The notes below the pieces were generated by a model. That model worked only from the letters and a program-made list of their open reading frames with translations, searched no databases and was not told where the DNA came from. From contig JAGWRJ010000979.1 in the NCBI GenBank assembly GCA_028869725.1, positions 1 through 20,415 of the forward strand: DNA of 20,415 nt. Reading direction: 5' to 3'. This stretch comes from Alphaproteobacteria bacterium. Its GTDB lineage: Bacteria > Pseudomonadota > Alphaproteobacteria > Micropepsales > Micropepsaceae. Positions 13,847 to 20,415 of the stretch are shown one piece after another. Each line of letters starts with the position of its first letter. Position 1 is the first letter of the stretch. A program made the translations under genes and the position numbers.

Positions 13847-14426
13847 GCGGCGCAGATCCGGGCGCAGCGTCGATGCAAAGGGGCGGTCAAAATCGGCCGC
13901 CCCATACCTGACGTTGGATTTTTGGATCGTCGAAACCCCGGCCTTTCAAGAACTGTCGCTCGCGGCGGAGCACGTTTTGATGGCCATGCTGAAGCGGTAC
14001 AACGGGAGCAACAATGGACGCATTAGCTACGGGTGCCGATCAGGCTGCCTTTCTAGGATTAACGGCGCTTGGACCGAGCTAACACCCAAGCTGTCTGTGG
14101 CCGCGCAGTCACGTGCCTTGAAGGAGCTTCAGCACCAAGGGTTCATTGCCTGTACACAGCCATCATCGTTCGGTCAGAAACGGCTCGTCCGGGATTGGCG
14201 GCTGACATGGCTCCGCGATGATCGAAATGGCGGGCTGGCAACCCGGGAATTCAATCAGCCATCAGGTGAACGAAGCACCATCCCGCGCGCTCAAAATTCA
14301 AAGGCCAGTTTCACGGAAGAAACTGTAGGCGCCACCATAGTACCGCTGGTGAAACTATCGCCTGACGGCAAACCCTCAATACACCCATTACAGTTTCACA
14401 TGAGAAACTATGGCCACTCCTCATAG
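13839..14426 (+). CDS. Winged-helix protein, putative replication initiator
   Basis: The basic N-terminus (about 1-20) is followed by LDFWIVETPAFQELSLAAEH and MAMLKRYNGSNNGRI. Then comes an HTH-like region ending LSVAAQSRALKELQHQGFIA (86-105) and the strand pair KRLVRDWRLTWL. This outline fits prophage proteins with a winged-helix N-terminal domain that are assigned to replication. The C-terminal part (about 130-195) is low in structure and carries the DNA dyads. The gene follows three overlapping genes (8-base overlap at 13839-13846), so it is the end of an early operon. Whether it is an initiator or a regulator is not shown. The dyads in its own end support a role at an origin. Confidence 0.65.
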   Translation: MAKRRRSGRSVDAKGRSKSAAPYLTLDFWIVETPAFQELSLAAEHVLMAMLKRYNGSNNGRISYGCRSGCLSRINGAWTELTPKLSVAAQSRALKELQHQGFIACTQPSSFGQKRLVRDWRLTWLRDDRNGGLATREFNQPSGERSTIPRAQNSKASFTEETVGATIVPLVKLSPDGKPSIHPLQFHMRNYGHSS

Positions 14427-14442
14427 TTTCGCGGAGGAAACA
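14307..14442. promoter_or_regulatory. Four 18-bp dyads (AGTTTC-N6-GAAACT), candidate origin iterons or operators
   Basis: Copies begin at 14307 (perfect), 14339 (AGTACC GCTGGT GAAACT, two mismatches), 14392 (perfect) and 14425 (one mismatch, last base A). Their start spacings are 32, 53 and 33 bases, close to 3, 5 and 3 helical turns at 10.5 bases. They would therefore lie on the same face of the helix. The first three sit in different codon frames of the gene at 13839 and the fourth starts in its stop codon, so amino-acid selection cannot explain them. A short A+T-rich patch (14551-14581) lies about 110 bases downstream. The layout recalls iterons within the lambda O gene. Confidence 0.7.
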
Positions 14443-14486
14443 CATGTAGTTACCATGGGGAGGGGGTGTCAGAGGGGATGCTGCTC

Positions 14487-14579
14487 ATGACCGATGCAGA
14501 CCGGCGGATAACCGGTGCGTCTGGCCTTTTCGAGGGGCTTATCGGGCGCGCGGTAAAATATATCCAGGCCGGTAATTAA
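14487..14579 (+). CDS. Possible small protein, 30 aa
   Basis: ATG 14487 lies 9 bases after GAGGGG (14472-14477). The peptide reads MTDADRRITGASGLFEGLIG and ends RAVKYIQAGN, an amphipathic helix-like sequence. An in-frame ATG at 14478 would add three residues and has no ribosome-binding site. It follows the dyad cluster in the same direction as the early operon. I recall small frames of this kind after replication genes in prophages, but cannot confirm it. Confidence 0.4.
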   Translation: MTDADRRITGASGLFEGLIGRAVKYIQAGN

Positions 14580-14602
14580 AACCCCAGCGGCGGTAGCAGC
14601 CG

Positions 14603-14842
14603 CTACGGCTTAACGCAGTCAAACGTGAGTGTACTGTCTAGCGCGTCCTCGCCGCTGATCCGTGCCACCTTTCCATACTGATGGCAATGCGCATCTGCCT
14701 TGGCAAAGGCGGCGCTGCGATTGAGACCTGAGACGTGCTCAATCATGCCTCCTGCCGCATTGGCGCCGCTCAAGGTGGGGGCGCAGGCAGCCAGAAGTGC
14801 AATAGAGCAAGCGCCATATATTAGGCGCATTGAAAGCCTCAT
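14603..14842 (-). CDS. Small putative lipoprotein, 79 aa
   Basis: There is a classic lipoprotein signal: R2 and R6, a hydrophobic stretch SIALLA and the lipobox LAAC, with C20 as the lipidated residue. The mature 59 residues include AFAKADAHCHQYGKVARI and a closing cysteine pair (C53 and C76), likely a disulfide in the periplasm. GGGGG about 7 bases upstream of ATG 14842 (minus strand) may serve as the ribosome-binding site; a second ATG at 14830 is possible. Together with the next gene it forms a pair of lipoprotein genes on the strand opposite to the phage genes around them. That layout is frequent for lysogenic-conversion or surface genes. Confidence 0.7.
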   Translation of the reverse strand: MRLSMRLIYGACSIALLAACAPTLSGANAAGGMIEHVSGLNRSAAFAKADAHCHQYGKVARISGEDALDSTLTFDCVKP

Positions 14843-15006
14843 CGTGAACCCCCACTCGTCCTCCCGGCGAGGGTAGACAACATTATATGGCCACGCAAAT
14901 CGTCGTCTCCCAATTACCTCGCAGCCTCAATTTGGCGCTACTACAGGCGAGCACCGAACTGCACCGTCCGGAGGCCTAAAATCACCGGCGGCCCCCTTCG
15001 AGCCCG

Positions 15007-15399
15007 TCAAAGGCACTCCCGCACCAGCTTGGTGATTACGCCACCACCGATCACAAAGTGCGTATAAAGTTTGACTAGGGTCTTATCCTTCAGGGTGTCG
15101 ATATCAACGAGGACCACCGTGTCGGTGCCTCCGGCGCTCCACAACCCGGGCAGCGTCGCGGATCCGGAAATGCTGTAGCCGGTCTCAGTTAACCTGGTTG
15201 CGAGTATCGGTATCTGCTGGCTCGATTCCGGCCAAGCCTGCAATTTATCGCCAATGCATCCTGCTACCTGGCGAGCTGGAAGACTCGTAGTTTCTTCAAG
15301 AACGGGGCCATCCGCGCGCAAACTATTAGGCGTGGCACACCCCGTCAGTATGCATGACGCCAGGGCACTAGCGGCGCACATCACAAGCTTTCTAGTCAT
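15007..15399 (-). CDS. Putative lipoprotein, 130 aa
   Basis: Counted from ATG 15399, the N-terminus is MTRKLVMCAASALASCILTG followed by C21 of the lipobox (LTGC). The mature region carries two cysteines (C47 and C129) and a beta-rich, Thr/Val-rich C-terminal half (TGYSISGSATLPG and TVVLVDIDTLKDKTLVKLYT). Purine-rich GGGGGG lies a few bases upstream of ATG 15399. An upstream TTG at 15411 would add four residues. It is co-directional with the lipoprotein at 14603, with 164 bases between. Prophage lipoproteins in such positions may alter the cell surface, but no specific role is visible here. Confidence 0.7.
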   Translation of the reverse strand: MTRKLVMCAASALASCILTGCATPNSLRADGPVLEETTSLPARQVAGCIGDKLQAWPESSQQIPILATRLTETGYSISGSATLPGLWSAGGTDTVVLVDIDTLKDKTLVKLYTHFVIGGGVITKLVRECL

Positions 15400-15411
15400 C
15401 GGTCCCCCCAA

Positions 15412-15769
15412 TACACGCTCGTGCAGTCATCTTCTAACTGTCTAATGATAGCTGGAAGTCTGCATAATTCTCCTTCCACAGGAAACTCATTAATGTTCGA
15501 CAAATCGGGAGATTTGCACACGGATTGATGTCGACGAGTCCATTTCCATCAGAGGGTGAACTAATCGTCGGAGGCCTCTAGCTCTGCGCCCAGGCGATTG
15601 GACGATTATGGAAGACCCAGTTTGGCCACGGTACAGAAAAAATATTTTTGAACTCGTCTTTCCTACAAATTCCCAGACGTTCCTATAGAGGAAAGCGGCA
15701 AACATCGACGTATTGCAGCCACGAATCATTGCACGCATCATCGCATTAAGCATTGCAATGAGGTCACGC
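15412..15769. other. Gap of about 360 bases between divergent transcription units
   Basis: No gene is supported in this region. It holds the inverted repeat TAATCGTC (15562-15569) and GACGATTA (15601-15608), with 31 bases between, and an AT-rich palindrome AAAAATATTTTT (15638-15649). I find no -35/-10 pair with normal spacing. The promoters for the lipoprotein at 15399 (minus) and the phage-gene cluster at 15770 (plus) should lie here. A frame starting at 15713 joins the 15770 gene but lacks a good ribosome-binding site. Confidence 0.4.
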
Positions 15770-15985
15770 ATGGCATTCCCGAAGGGCCGCTCCCCAAATC
15801 CCGATGGTCGCAGACTCGAAGCTGCAGTACGGCGTACCGCGCGCGCAGAAGCCGAGAGATGCATCGCCGCACTTGCGAGGGTTCGTGACGATGATTGTGC
15901 CCCGCCCGAAGTTCGGCTTGCTGCATCTGCCAAAATTCTGGCTTTGGGAGGATACCCAAAGGCACAACCTGCGAGTGGGTTGTAG
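15770..15985 (+). CDS. Small basic phage protein, 71 aa
   Basis: AGG at 15761-15763 precedes ATG 15770 by 6 bases. The N-terminus FPKGRSPNPDGRR has the basic Gly/Pro/Arg motif of DUF5681-like phage proteins, and the rest is an Arg/Ala-rich helix (AVRRTARAEAERCIAALARV) with an end GGYPKAQPA. Such proteins are found near terminase genes in prophages. It ends 3 bases before the next ATG, which suggests co-translation with the Gly/Ala-rich gene. Its role is unknown; DNA binding is plausible from the charge. Confidence 0.55.
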   Translation: MAFPKGRSPNPDGRRLEAAVRRTARAEAERCIAALARVRDDDCAPPEVRLAASAKILALGGYPKAQPASGL

Positions 15986-15988
15986 ACG

Positions 15989-17140
15989 ATGCCCGTTGTC
16001 GCTGTAGTTGGAGCGGTAGCCGGAATGGCCATGGGTGGCGCCGCGGCCATCGGGTCTGTTATCGCCGGAACGGCCACGCTCGCAACCACACTGGAAGCCG
16101 TTGCAGCCGTAGGCGCCACAGTGAGCGCTGTGGGCGCTGTGACAGGCGACAAGGGGCTCATGAACGCGGGCCTGATCATGGGCGGCATCGGCGGCGTGGG
16201 CGCGCTTGCAGCCAATGCCGGGCTCTTTGGCGCGGCAGCAACCTCAGAACCTCTTTTTGGCTCTGCATCCAGCGCTGCGAGCTCTTCGGCCGCGAATGCG
16301 ATTAACACGGTCACGATAGACCCCAATATGGACGCCTTCGCTGGTGGCAGCGCGATCCAACCGCTGGCCACGGTGAGCCCGACGCAGGACGTCCTCAATA
16401 GTCTGACGCAGCCGTCGATGTCCGATCTTCAGAGCGGCATCGTCTCGCCGGAAGGCGCGCTTAATACCGGCAGCACGCTCGCGACCACGCCACTTAATGA
16501 CCAGATGGCGGCAACGGCGGGCAACGCAAATGCGTTGACCCAGAACCCCGCTTCGACGCTTGCAACTGGCAATCCGGTATCAACACCTAATCCGGCAGGC
16601 GGGAATGTCATTCCACCAAGTCCGGTGGAAGTACCAAAGGGCGCGGGTACCGTAACAGGGCTGCCAGGCGCCGTTGCACCCACCGCGCCATCGTCTGGGC
16701 TAAGCACTAGCGAGCAAGACCTTCTTGCCGGGGCCGGCGCGACCAATGCGCAGCCGGTCACTCAAGCCTCACTGGATGCCGCTGTAAAAGCTACGCAACC
16801 CGGGTCTTTTGGACATCTACTCGCCTTCGCCGGCAAACATCAGGTCGTGACATACGGTGTCTTGCAGGCAGGTGGCGCGCTGGTGTCGGGACTTTTCAGT
16901 CCAGTTACTCCCGCACAGGTCAACGCGCTCAACGCGCAAGCCGCAGCCAATCGCGCGGGCGCAGCCCTGACGCAGCAGGAGGTTGCCAATATGAAGAGCG
17001 GTATCCCGGTAGCGACGCGCAGCGCGTCCACGGTGACCGGCAAGCCGCAGGGACTGATCAACACCCCGCCGCCATCTACCGCTGCGAACGTAACCGGGAT
17101 TGCCACCAACGCCCAGCCCGCGGCTGGCGTTGGAATGTGA
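15989..17140 (+). CDS. Gly/Ala-rich phage-like protein, possibly a DNA-ejection or structural protein
   Basis: The 383 residues begin with a long hydrophobic Ala/Gly/Val-rich segment (about 1-85, VAVVGAVAGMAMGGAAAIGS and onward). A Ser/Thr/Asn-rich, Pro-rich middle follows, with low complexity. A second hydrophobic part lies near 275-305 (FGHLLAFAGKHQVVTYGVLQ, then GGALVSGLF). The end is Ala-rich. This is the look of phage internal virion or tail-tip proteins that enter membranes during DNA ejection, mainly in podovirus-like genomes. I do not identify a specific family. Position next to the terminase operon supports a virion-related role. Codon use is GC-rich like the flanking phage genes. 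Confidence 0.6.
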   Translation: MPVVAVVGAVAGMAMGGAAAIGSVIAGTATLATTLEAVAAVGATVSAVGAVTGDKGLMNAGLIMGGIGGVGALAANAGLFGAAATSEPLFGSASSAASSSAANAINTVTIDPNMDAFAGGSAIQPLATVSPTQDVLNSLTQPSMSDLQSGIVSPEGALNTGSTLATTPLNDQMAATAGNANALTQNPASTLATGNPVSTPNPAGGNVIPPSPVEVPKGAGTVTGLPGAVAPTAPSSGLSTSEQDLLAGAGATNAQPVTQASLDAAVKATQPGSFGHLLAFAGKHQVVTYGVLQAGGALVSGLFSPVTPAQVNALNAQAAANRAGAALTQQEVANMKSGIPVATRSASTVTGKPQGLINTPPPSTAANVTGIATNAQPAAGVGM

Positions 17141-17150
17141 GGATTGAGGC

Positions 17151-17486
17151 ATGGGCAACAAGTTGCAAAACCGCGACAGGATCACGGTCAGTTCGCGCGA
17201 CAGTCGTAAGGTCATTTCAATAAGCAATTACAATAAGTTCTGGATTGCCTGGATGCCAGACCGCGACGGTAAGCGCGACAGTAAGCGCGACAGTAAGCGC
17301 GACGGCCGCGTTTGCTATTCCGCATTCACGCCCCCCATCCGAAGAGGCAGACAGATCGTGGCGCCTGCCCATCGATGGAGCGTCACTAACATGCGTCGGC
17401 ACAAAGCCAGCATGAGCGTTCCACGATCCATAACAAAAATGCTGCGGCGTTACGATCGACCTCAAGAAGGATGCCTAGATGTCTAG
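17151..17486 (+). CDS. Uncertain ORF with RD(S/G/R) repeats, 111 aa
   Basis: The frame starts at ATG 17151, ten bases after the previous stop, and ends with an 8-base overlap of the TerS gene. Its first half contains VISISNYNKFW and several RDS, RDG or RDR units, encoded in part by a 12-bp tandem repeat. The second half is basic and shows no recognisable pattern. Short linkers with repeated RDS motifs and an NY-aromatic motif occur in phage replication proteins, so this could be a fragment or a drifting copy of one. I cannot exclude that it is not translated, because the ribosome-binding site is weak and the codon use uneven. Confidence 0.4.
   Translation: MGNKLQNRDRITVSSRDSRKVISISNYNKFWIAWMPDRDGKRDSKRDSKRDGRVCYSAFTPPIRRGRQIVAPAHRWSVTNMRRHKASMSVPRSITKMLRRYDRPQEGCLDV
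17268..17303 (+). repeat. 12-bp tandem repeat, three copies
   Basis: GGTAAGCGCGAC (17268-17279) is followed by two copies of AGTAAGCGCGAC (17280-17291 and 17292-17303). They encode GKRD, SKRD and SKRD in the frame of the ORF above. The multiple of three preserves that frame if copy number varies. Related CGCGACAG fragments occur upstream at about 17170 and 17193. Confidence 0.8.
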
Positions 17487-18057
17487 TAACGTAACGAGCG
17501 GTCAGAAGCCGACTAAAAAGCACGTAGCAGGAAACGGTCGGGAAGCTGCTTCGCTTCGTCGTCAGCGTTTTATCGATGCCTATATCAGCAATGGGCATAA
17601 CGCGACGCAGGCGGCAATCACGGCCGGGTTCAGCCCGAAAACGGCATGCGCTCAGGGCCAACGCCTGTTACGAAAAGTTGAGGTTTCGGGAGAAATTGCA
17701 CAGGCAGCTGAACAGGCCGCACAAGCCTTGGGGTTGGAACGAGAGCGTACCCTTGAGGAAATTGCCCACATTTCCTTTTTTGACCCGCGTAAGCTCTTCA
17801 ACACCGACGGCACGCTGAAGAGCCCGGACGAGTGGGATGCCGAGGCGGCTGCCGCTGTGGCTTCATTCGAGACCGTCGAGAAGTCGTCAGGATGCAACGC
17901 CGGGGACCGGCCCAAATCCCGGGTCACTAAAATCAAGCTCTGGGACAAGAATGCTGCCCTCGACAAGGCGATGAAGCATCTCGGGCTCTATGAGAAGGAC
18001 AACGCCCAGCGCGGCCCTGAACTATCACTCCAAATCGTGTTGGTCGGACCGCCATGA
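17479..18057 (+). CDS. terS: Phage terminase small subunit (TerS)
   Basis: TerS recognises the packaging site on phage DNA and hands it to the large subunit for cutting and translocation. The N-terminal HTH-like domain (about 27-70) carries the terminase_2 signature RRQRFIDAYISNGHNATQAA, then AGFSPKTACAQGQRLLRKVE. A helical oligomerisation region follows (about 71-105), along with the FFDPRKLFNTDG and PDEWDAEAAAAVASFETVE segments typical of the family. The length of 192 aa is normal. It overlaps the next gene by 4 bases (18054-18057), so it opens a four-gene operon. No large subunit follows within the window, which is unusual for a complete late module. Confidence 0.9.
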   Translation: MSSNVTSGQKPTKKHVAGNGREAASLRRQRFIDAYISNGHNATQAAITAGFSPKTACAQGQRLLRKVEVSGEIAQAAEQAAQALGLERERTLEEIAHISFFDPRKLFNTDGTLKSPDEWDAEAAAAVASFETVEKSSGCNAGDRPKSRVTKIKLWDKNAALDKAMKHLGLYEKDNAQRGPELSLQIVLVGPP

Positions 18058-18392
18058 GCGAAGTGGTCGAAGCAAAGCCAATCTGCAGCGTCTGTGAGGA
18101 GCCTCATTGGCCCTATGAGCACCATGTCTGGTTGCCACTCGCAGTTCATGAAGCCCGGGCGGCAGCGAAAGCCCAGGGTGAAGCTGAAGAAAGGCGTAGG
18201 ACCGCCATCGTTACGAAACCAGCGGACGATCAACCCCGAGTGGCCGAGTTTCCGCAGTCGTACGCACGCGCGCGCGAGATTGACGAAACGGGACGAGGCG
18301 GTCGTCCCCGCATCTATGCCACCAACGCTGAGCGCCAGCGAGCGTATCGCATGAGAAAGGCCGAAATCACAAAGTGTGAGGTTTTGCGATGA
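18054..18392 (+). CDS. Small phage protein with CxxC motif and basic C-terminus, 112 aa
   Basis: The start ATG 18054 overlaps the TerS stop (ATGA). Near the N-terminus is C11SVC14EEPH with histidines following (H19, H24, H25), a possible zinc site. The middle is an Ala/Arg/Glu-rich helix. The C-terminus GRPRIYATNAERQRAYRMRK is a basic motif that recalls DNA-binding or nucleoprotein tails in phage and plasmid proteins. No family is recognised. Being translationally coupled to TerS suggests a role in packaging or its control. Confidence 0.6.
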   Translation: MSEVVEAKPICSVCEEPHWPYEHHVWLPLAVHEARAAAKAQGEAEERRRTAIVTKPADDQPRVAEFPQSYARAREIDETGRGGRPRIYATNAERQRAYRMRKAEITKCEVLR

Positions 18393-18715
18393 AGGGACAA
18401 AAGACCGGTGGCGGCAGCCGCAAGGGCATTCCGAACAAAGCAACGGCTGAAATCAAGGAAGTCGCTCGGCAGTACGGACCGGCGGCTGTCCACAAGCTCG
18501 CCGAGATGGCCGGTCTGGTCGACGGAGTTGAGCCTGCCCAGTCCGAGCAGGCCCGTGTCGCGGCGAACAAAGAAATCCTCGACCGCGGCTACGGCAAAGC
18601 CACACAGACCATTGCGGGCGATAACGAAAGCCCCCTCACGATTATCAACGAAGCTGCGAGGTCGCTCGATGCCAAACTTCAACGGCTTATCGCCGCCCGT
18701 GACGAGGAGGAGTAG
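18389..18715 (+). CDS. Small phage protein, terminase-small-subunit-like, 108 aa
   Basis: ATG 18389 overlaps the previous stop (ATGA). The N-terminus KGQKTGGGSRKGIPNKATAE has the Gly/Lys/Asn-rich signature seen in DUF5681-like phage proteins. A helical region (AAVHKLAEMAGLVDG) follows, and then EQARVAANKEILDRGYGKAT, a motif found near the C-terminal part of small terminase-like proteins. It may therefore be a second DNA-recognition component beside TerS, or a regulator. It stops one base before the next ATG, continuing the operon. Confidence 0.6.
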   Translation: MKGQKTGGGSRKGIPNKATAEIKEVARQYGPAAVHKLAEMAGLVDGVEPAQSEQARVAANKEILDRGYGKATQTIAGDNESPLTIINEAARSLDAKLQRLIAARDEEE

Positions 18716-18716
18716 T

Positions 18717-19142
18717 ATGGGCGCCGTCCAGCCACTGCTCCAAATGGCTGAGGAAGGGCTCGATGCGACAATTCCCCCGAGCCTTTGGCACATCTACCTC
18801 GAGCTGATTGCAGCCGCGGTACGAATAGGACTGGAGGACGAGTTCTTTTTGTGTCTCGAAGACAGCGTTGATCCTATAGCCGATAGCGCCGCTGTGGCGC
18901 TCGCTCTCATTAGCATCGCCGCGGCTTTACGAGAGCACGACCGGCCCGAGGCCATGGTGCAAGCGTCCGCAGAATGGGTGTTGCTCCAAATCTTGCGCCT
19001 CCTTGACGGTTCCGGAATCGCGGCCGTTGGAGCCTTAGAACTTGCCTACGCCCAACAATGTTTTGCCGAGGTGCTATCGCAGCGGTCGTGGAAATCACCG
19101 CCATCAGCCATAGGCAGGCCACAGGGTGGACGGATTAACTAA
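18717..19142 (+). CDS. Hypothetical acidic helical protein, 141 aa
   Basis: ATG 18717 follows the previous stop by one base, with AGGAGG at 18706-18711 just upstream. A much longer frame starting at 18408 overlaps the previous gene and is discarded. The sequence is helical, acidic and rich in Leu, Ala and Glu (LLQMAEEGLDATIPPSLWHI, then AVALALISIAAALREH). A hydrophobic stretch near 60-75 is not a clear membrane span. I recognise no family. As the last gene of the TerS operon it is probably expressed with packaging genes. Confidence 0.65.
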   Translation: MGAVQPLLQMAEEGLDATIPPSLWHIYLELIAAAVRIGLEDEFFLCLEDSVDPIADSAAVALALISIAAALREHDRPEAMVQASAEWVLLQILRLLDGSGIAAVGALELAYAQQCFAEVLSQRSWKSPPSAIGRPQGGRIN

Positions 19143-19203
19143 GCCCAGGTGGTCAAGTCAGCGGTGTATTAGGTGGTCGAGACCAATTCCTGAGCGAGGA
19201 AAG

Positions 19204-19608
19204 ATGATACAAAACGATGAGCATTATGCGGATGAGGTCAGGGCTTGGATGCAGAGTTGCGAACTGGATCGTACCCAAGCTTACCTGACACGAGGACGCG
19301 TGCACGCAGGGCTCACTGATGCGGATCTGATCGATCGATGGAAAGCGGCATTCCATGCGCTCGTCGCCGATCCCGCCTCGGAGGCCGCAAGAGTTGGAGA
19401 AAGCGACCTTAAATCTGAGATCGACCTTCGCGGCCTGCAAGCCCCATTTAAAGACGTGGAGCAAGCTCTCAATGAGTTGGCGCAGCGCTTCGCGGACGGC
19501 GTCGCGCGGCTGCAGGAAGAAGATCCAGTCCAGCTTGCCGCCTGCGACCGCGAAATCGTGCGGATAGTGAGTGATTTCGTGGCCCAGAAAGCGTCGGCAA
19601 CTCACTGA
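19204..19608 (+). CDS. Hypothetical protein, 134 aa
   Basis: GAGGAAAG directly precedes ATG 19204. An upstream ATG at 19126 overlaps the previous gene and gives a poor N-terminus. The protein is charged and helical (AWMQSCELDRTQAYLTRGRV, DLIDRWKAAFHALVADP, DVEQALNELAQRFADGVARL), with no signal peptide. It stands 61 bases after the previous gene, so it may be part of the same transcript. A weak hairpin (ACCTGG 19609-19614 with CCAGGT 19633-19638) directly follows the stop. No family is recognised; I would expect a cytoplasmic role. Confidence 0.55.
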   Translation: MIQNDEHYADEVRAWMQSCELDRTQAYLTRGRVHAGLTDADLIDRWKAAFHALVADPASEAARVGESDLKSEIDLRGLQAPFKDVEQALNELAQRFADGVARLQEEDPVQLAACDREIVRIVSDFVAQKASATH

Positions 19609-19755
19609 ACCTGGTCACGGGCCAATCCTACGCCAGGTGTCAGGTCGGTGCTGCAAGAACACACTTAGAACGTAAACTTGCGATGGCTTAACCTATAGTT
19701 CTCGCGACTGGACATGACTTCACGGATTGCTTCTTATATCTGCTAGGAGGAGCAG

Positions 19756-20415
19756 ATGAACGTTCCAGCTGGGGACCTTGCTTCATATAAGCGATGCACG
19801 GAAGGGATTGCTGCAGCGTGGCCGGCGTTTCAGGCCGCTCGTGCAGATCGCCTCCGCCACGGCAATGAAACTGAAAAAGTCGCAGAGGCCATCATCGAGG
19901 ACCTATTCGCACGGGTGCTCGACTGGGACCCCGGCGACCTCATGTATGGAGTGGACTACGCTGACATCGTCGTCAGCCGAAATTTGGCTAAATACCTTGT
20001 CATAGAGACCAAGCGCCCAGGGACCCTGTGGCCAGGCCGAAAAGCGCTTCACGAAGCCGTTAGGCAAGCGCGTGGTTATGCCGACAGGCAAAACATCAAG
20101 TCGGTGGCAGCAAGCGACGGCCGCTTCCTCTACACCGCCGATATCATCGGCGGCGGCCTAGTTGACAGGTTGCTTGTTGATCTGGCTGCCCCTGAACCTC
20201 CCCTCGGCCTCTGGTGGGTCAGCATGCATGGGATCTACCGCCCCTGCGAGGCGCCGGCCATTTGTGTTCCAATCACATCAGACGAGCCGTCTGGAGCGCG
20301 CTCCGCCACCAGCTCCGAAACCAATCTCCTGCATCCAAAATACAAGCTTCCGGTTGAGTGCTTCGCCTACGTTCCTGACGCAAGCCAGCCCAAGACATGG
20401 AAGCTGCCCTATCGC
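19756..20415 (+). CDS. HSDR_N-like PD-(D/E)xK nuclease domain protein, cut by window end
   Basis: AGGAGG at 19745-19750 is 5 bases before ATG 19756. The visible 220 residues have the features of the N-terminal nuclease domain of type I restriction HsdR and its free-standing relatives. These are E48 in AIIEDLFARVLDWD, D70 in GVDYADIVV, E84 and K86 in LVIETKRPG, and the segment ALHEAVRQARGYAD. A core with VAASDGRFLYTADI follows. No stop occurs before the window end, so the full length and any helicase part are unknown. No HsdM or HsdS gene is nearby. It could be a stand-alone nuclease of a defence system or a cargo gene. Confidence 0.8.
   Translation, partial: MNVPAGDLASYKRCTEGIAAAWPAFQAARADRLRHGNETEKVAEAIIEDLFARVLDWDPGDLMYGVDYADIVVSRNLAKYLVIETKRPGTLWPGRKALHEAVRQARGYADRQNIKSVAASDGRFLYTADIIGGGLVDRLLVDLAAPEPPLGLWWVSMHGIYRPCEAPAICVPITSDEPSGARSATSSETNLLHPKYKLPVECFAYVPDASQPKTWKLPYR

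Noticed and set aside
15638..15649. AAAAATATTTTT palindrome as a terminator
   Set aside because: There is no GC stem and it is a symmetric A+T patch in a promoter gap.
15490..16398. Long open frame on the minus strand opposite the Gly/Ala-rich phage gene
   Set aside because: It is an antisense artefact of GC-rich Ala/Gly codons, has no ribosome-binding site and would run through the promoter gap.
17268..17303. CRISPR-like array
   Set aside because: Units are only 12 bases with no spacers, so this is a simple tandem repeat. No CRISPR array or cas gene was seen anywhere in the window.
18408..18716. Upstream extension of the 141-aa gene back to 18408
   Set aside because: It would overlap the 108-aa gene almost fully; ATG 18717 with AGGAGG and a one-base gap is a better start.
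19678..19699. TTGCGA and TATAGT as a promoter for the HSDR_N-like gene
   Set aside because: The spacer is only 10 bases.

Overview
The window looks like the left end of an integrated, phage-like mobile element in an alphaproteobacterium. The host is possibly a member of Hyphomicrobiales such as Bradyrhizobium. That guess rests on protein families I recall from rhizobial genomes, on GC-rich codon use and on a tRNA-Gly with an encoded CCA; I could not search a database.

Left junction (1-1553). Positions 46-97 carry only the 3' half of a tRNA-Gly(GCC) on the minus strand. This is the displaced copy expected where an element has integrated into a tRNA gene. Beside it are three direct repeats, probably integrase arm sites, and a full tyrosine recombinase reading inward. 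The intact tRNA should lie beyond the right end of the window.

Accessory block (about 1572-11126). This stretch is looser, visibly richer in A+T and changes strand often. It holds an unknown ORF split by an in-frame amber codon, an HTH protein, a stand-alone TIR-like protein of the CAP12/Pycsar-effector type, a lipoprotein, a trypco2-like protein, a small Cys-rich protein, a DUF7662-like protein, a small HNH nuclease, an EVE-HNH fusion (a likely modification-dependent nuclease), a tiny membrane ORF, an unknown protein, and two exported proteins, one with an internal duplication. It reads as a cargo or defence region. A short frame near 9.3 kb resembles the C-terminus of another integrase, which suggests successive insertions.

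Control and replication block (11244-14579). A ribbon-helix-helix repressor gene faces an unknown gene across a short promoter region with a palindrome. Then come an unknown 171-aa gene, an AlpA/Xis-like HTH gene preceded by a nested dyad, and a tightly overlapping four-gene operon ending in a winged-helix protein that may act in replication. Four copies of the 18-bp dyad AGTTTC-N6-GAAACT lie at the end of that last gene. They are spaced by near-integral helical turns and fall in different reading frames, so the DNA itself appears to be under selection. The layout recalls the origin inside the lambda O gene.

Phage block (14603-20415). It contains two lipoproteins on the minus strand, a small basic protein, a Gly/Ala-rich virion-like protein, and a TerS operon of four overlapping or abutting genes. 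An unknown gene follows, and then an HSDR_N-like PD-(D/E)xK nuclease domain cut off by the window edge. No large terminase, portal, capsid or tail gene is visible, so the element could be a prophage whose late genes lie further right, or a satellite carrying int, alpA, a replication gene and terS.
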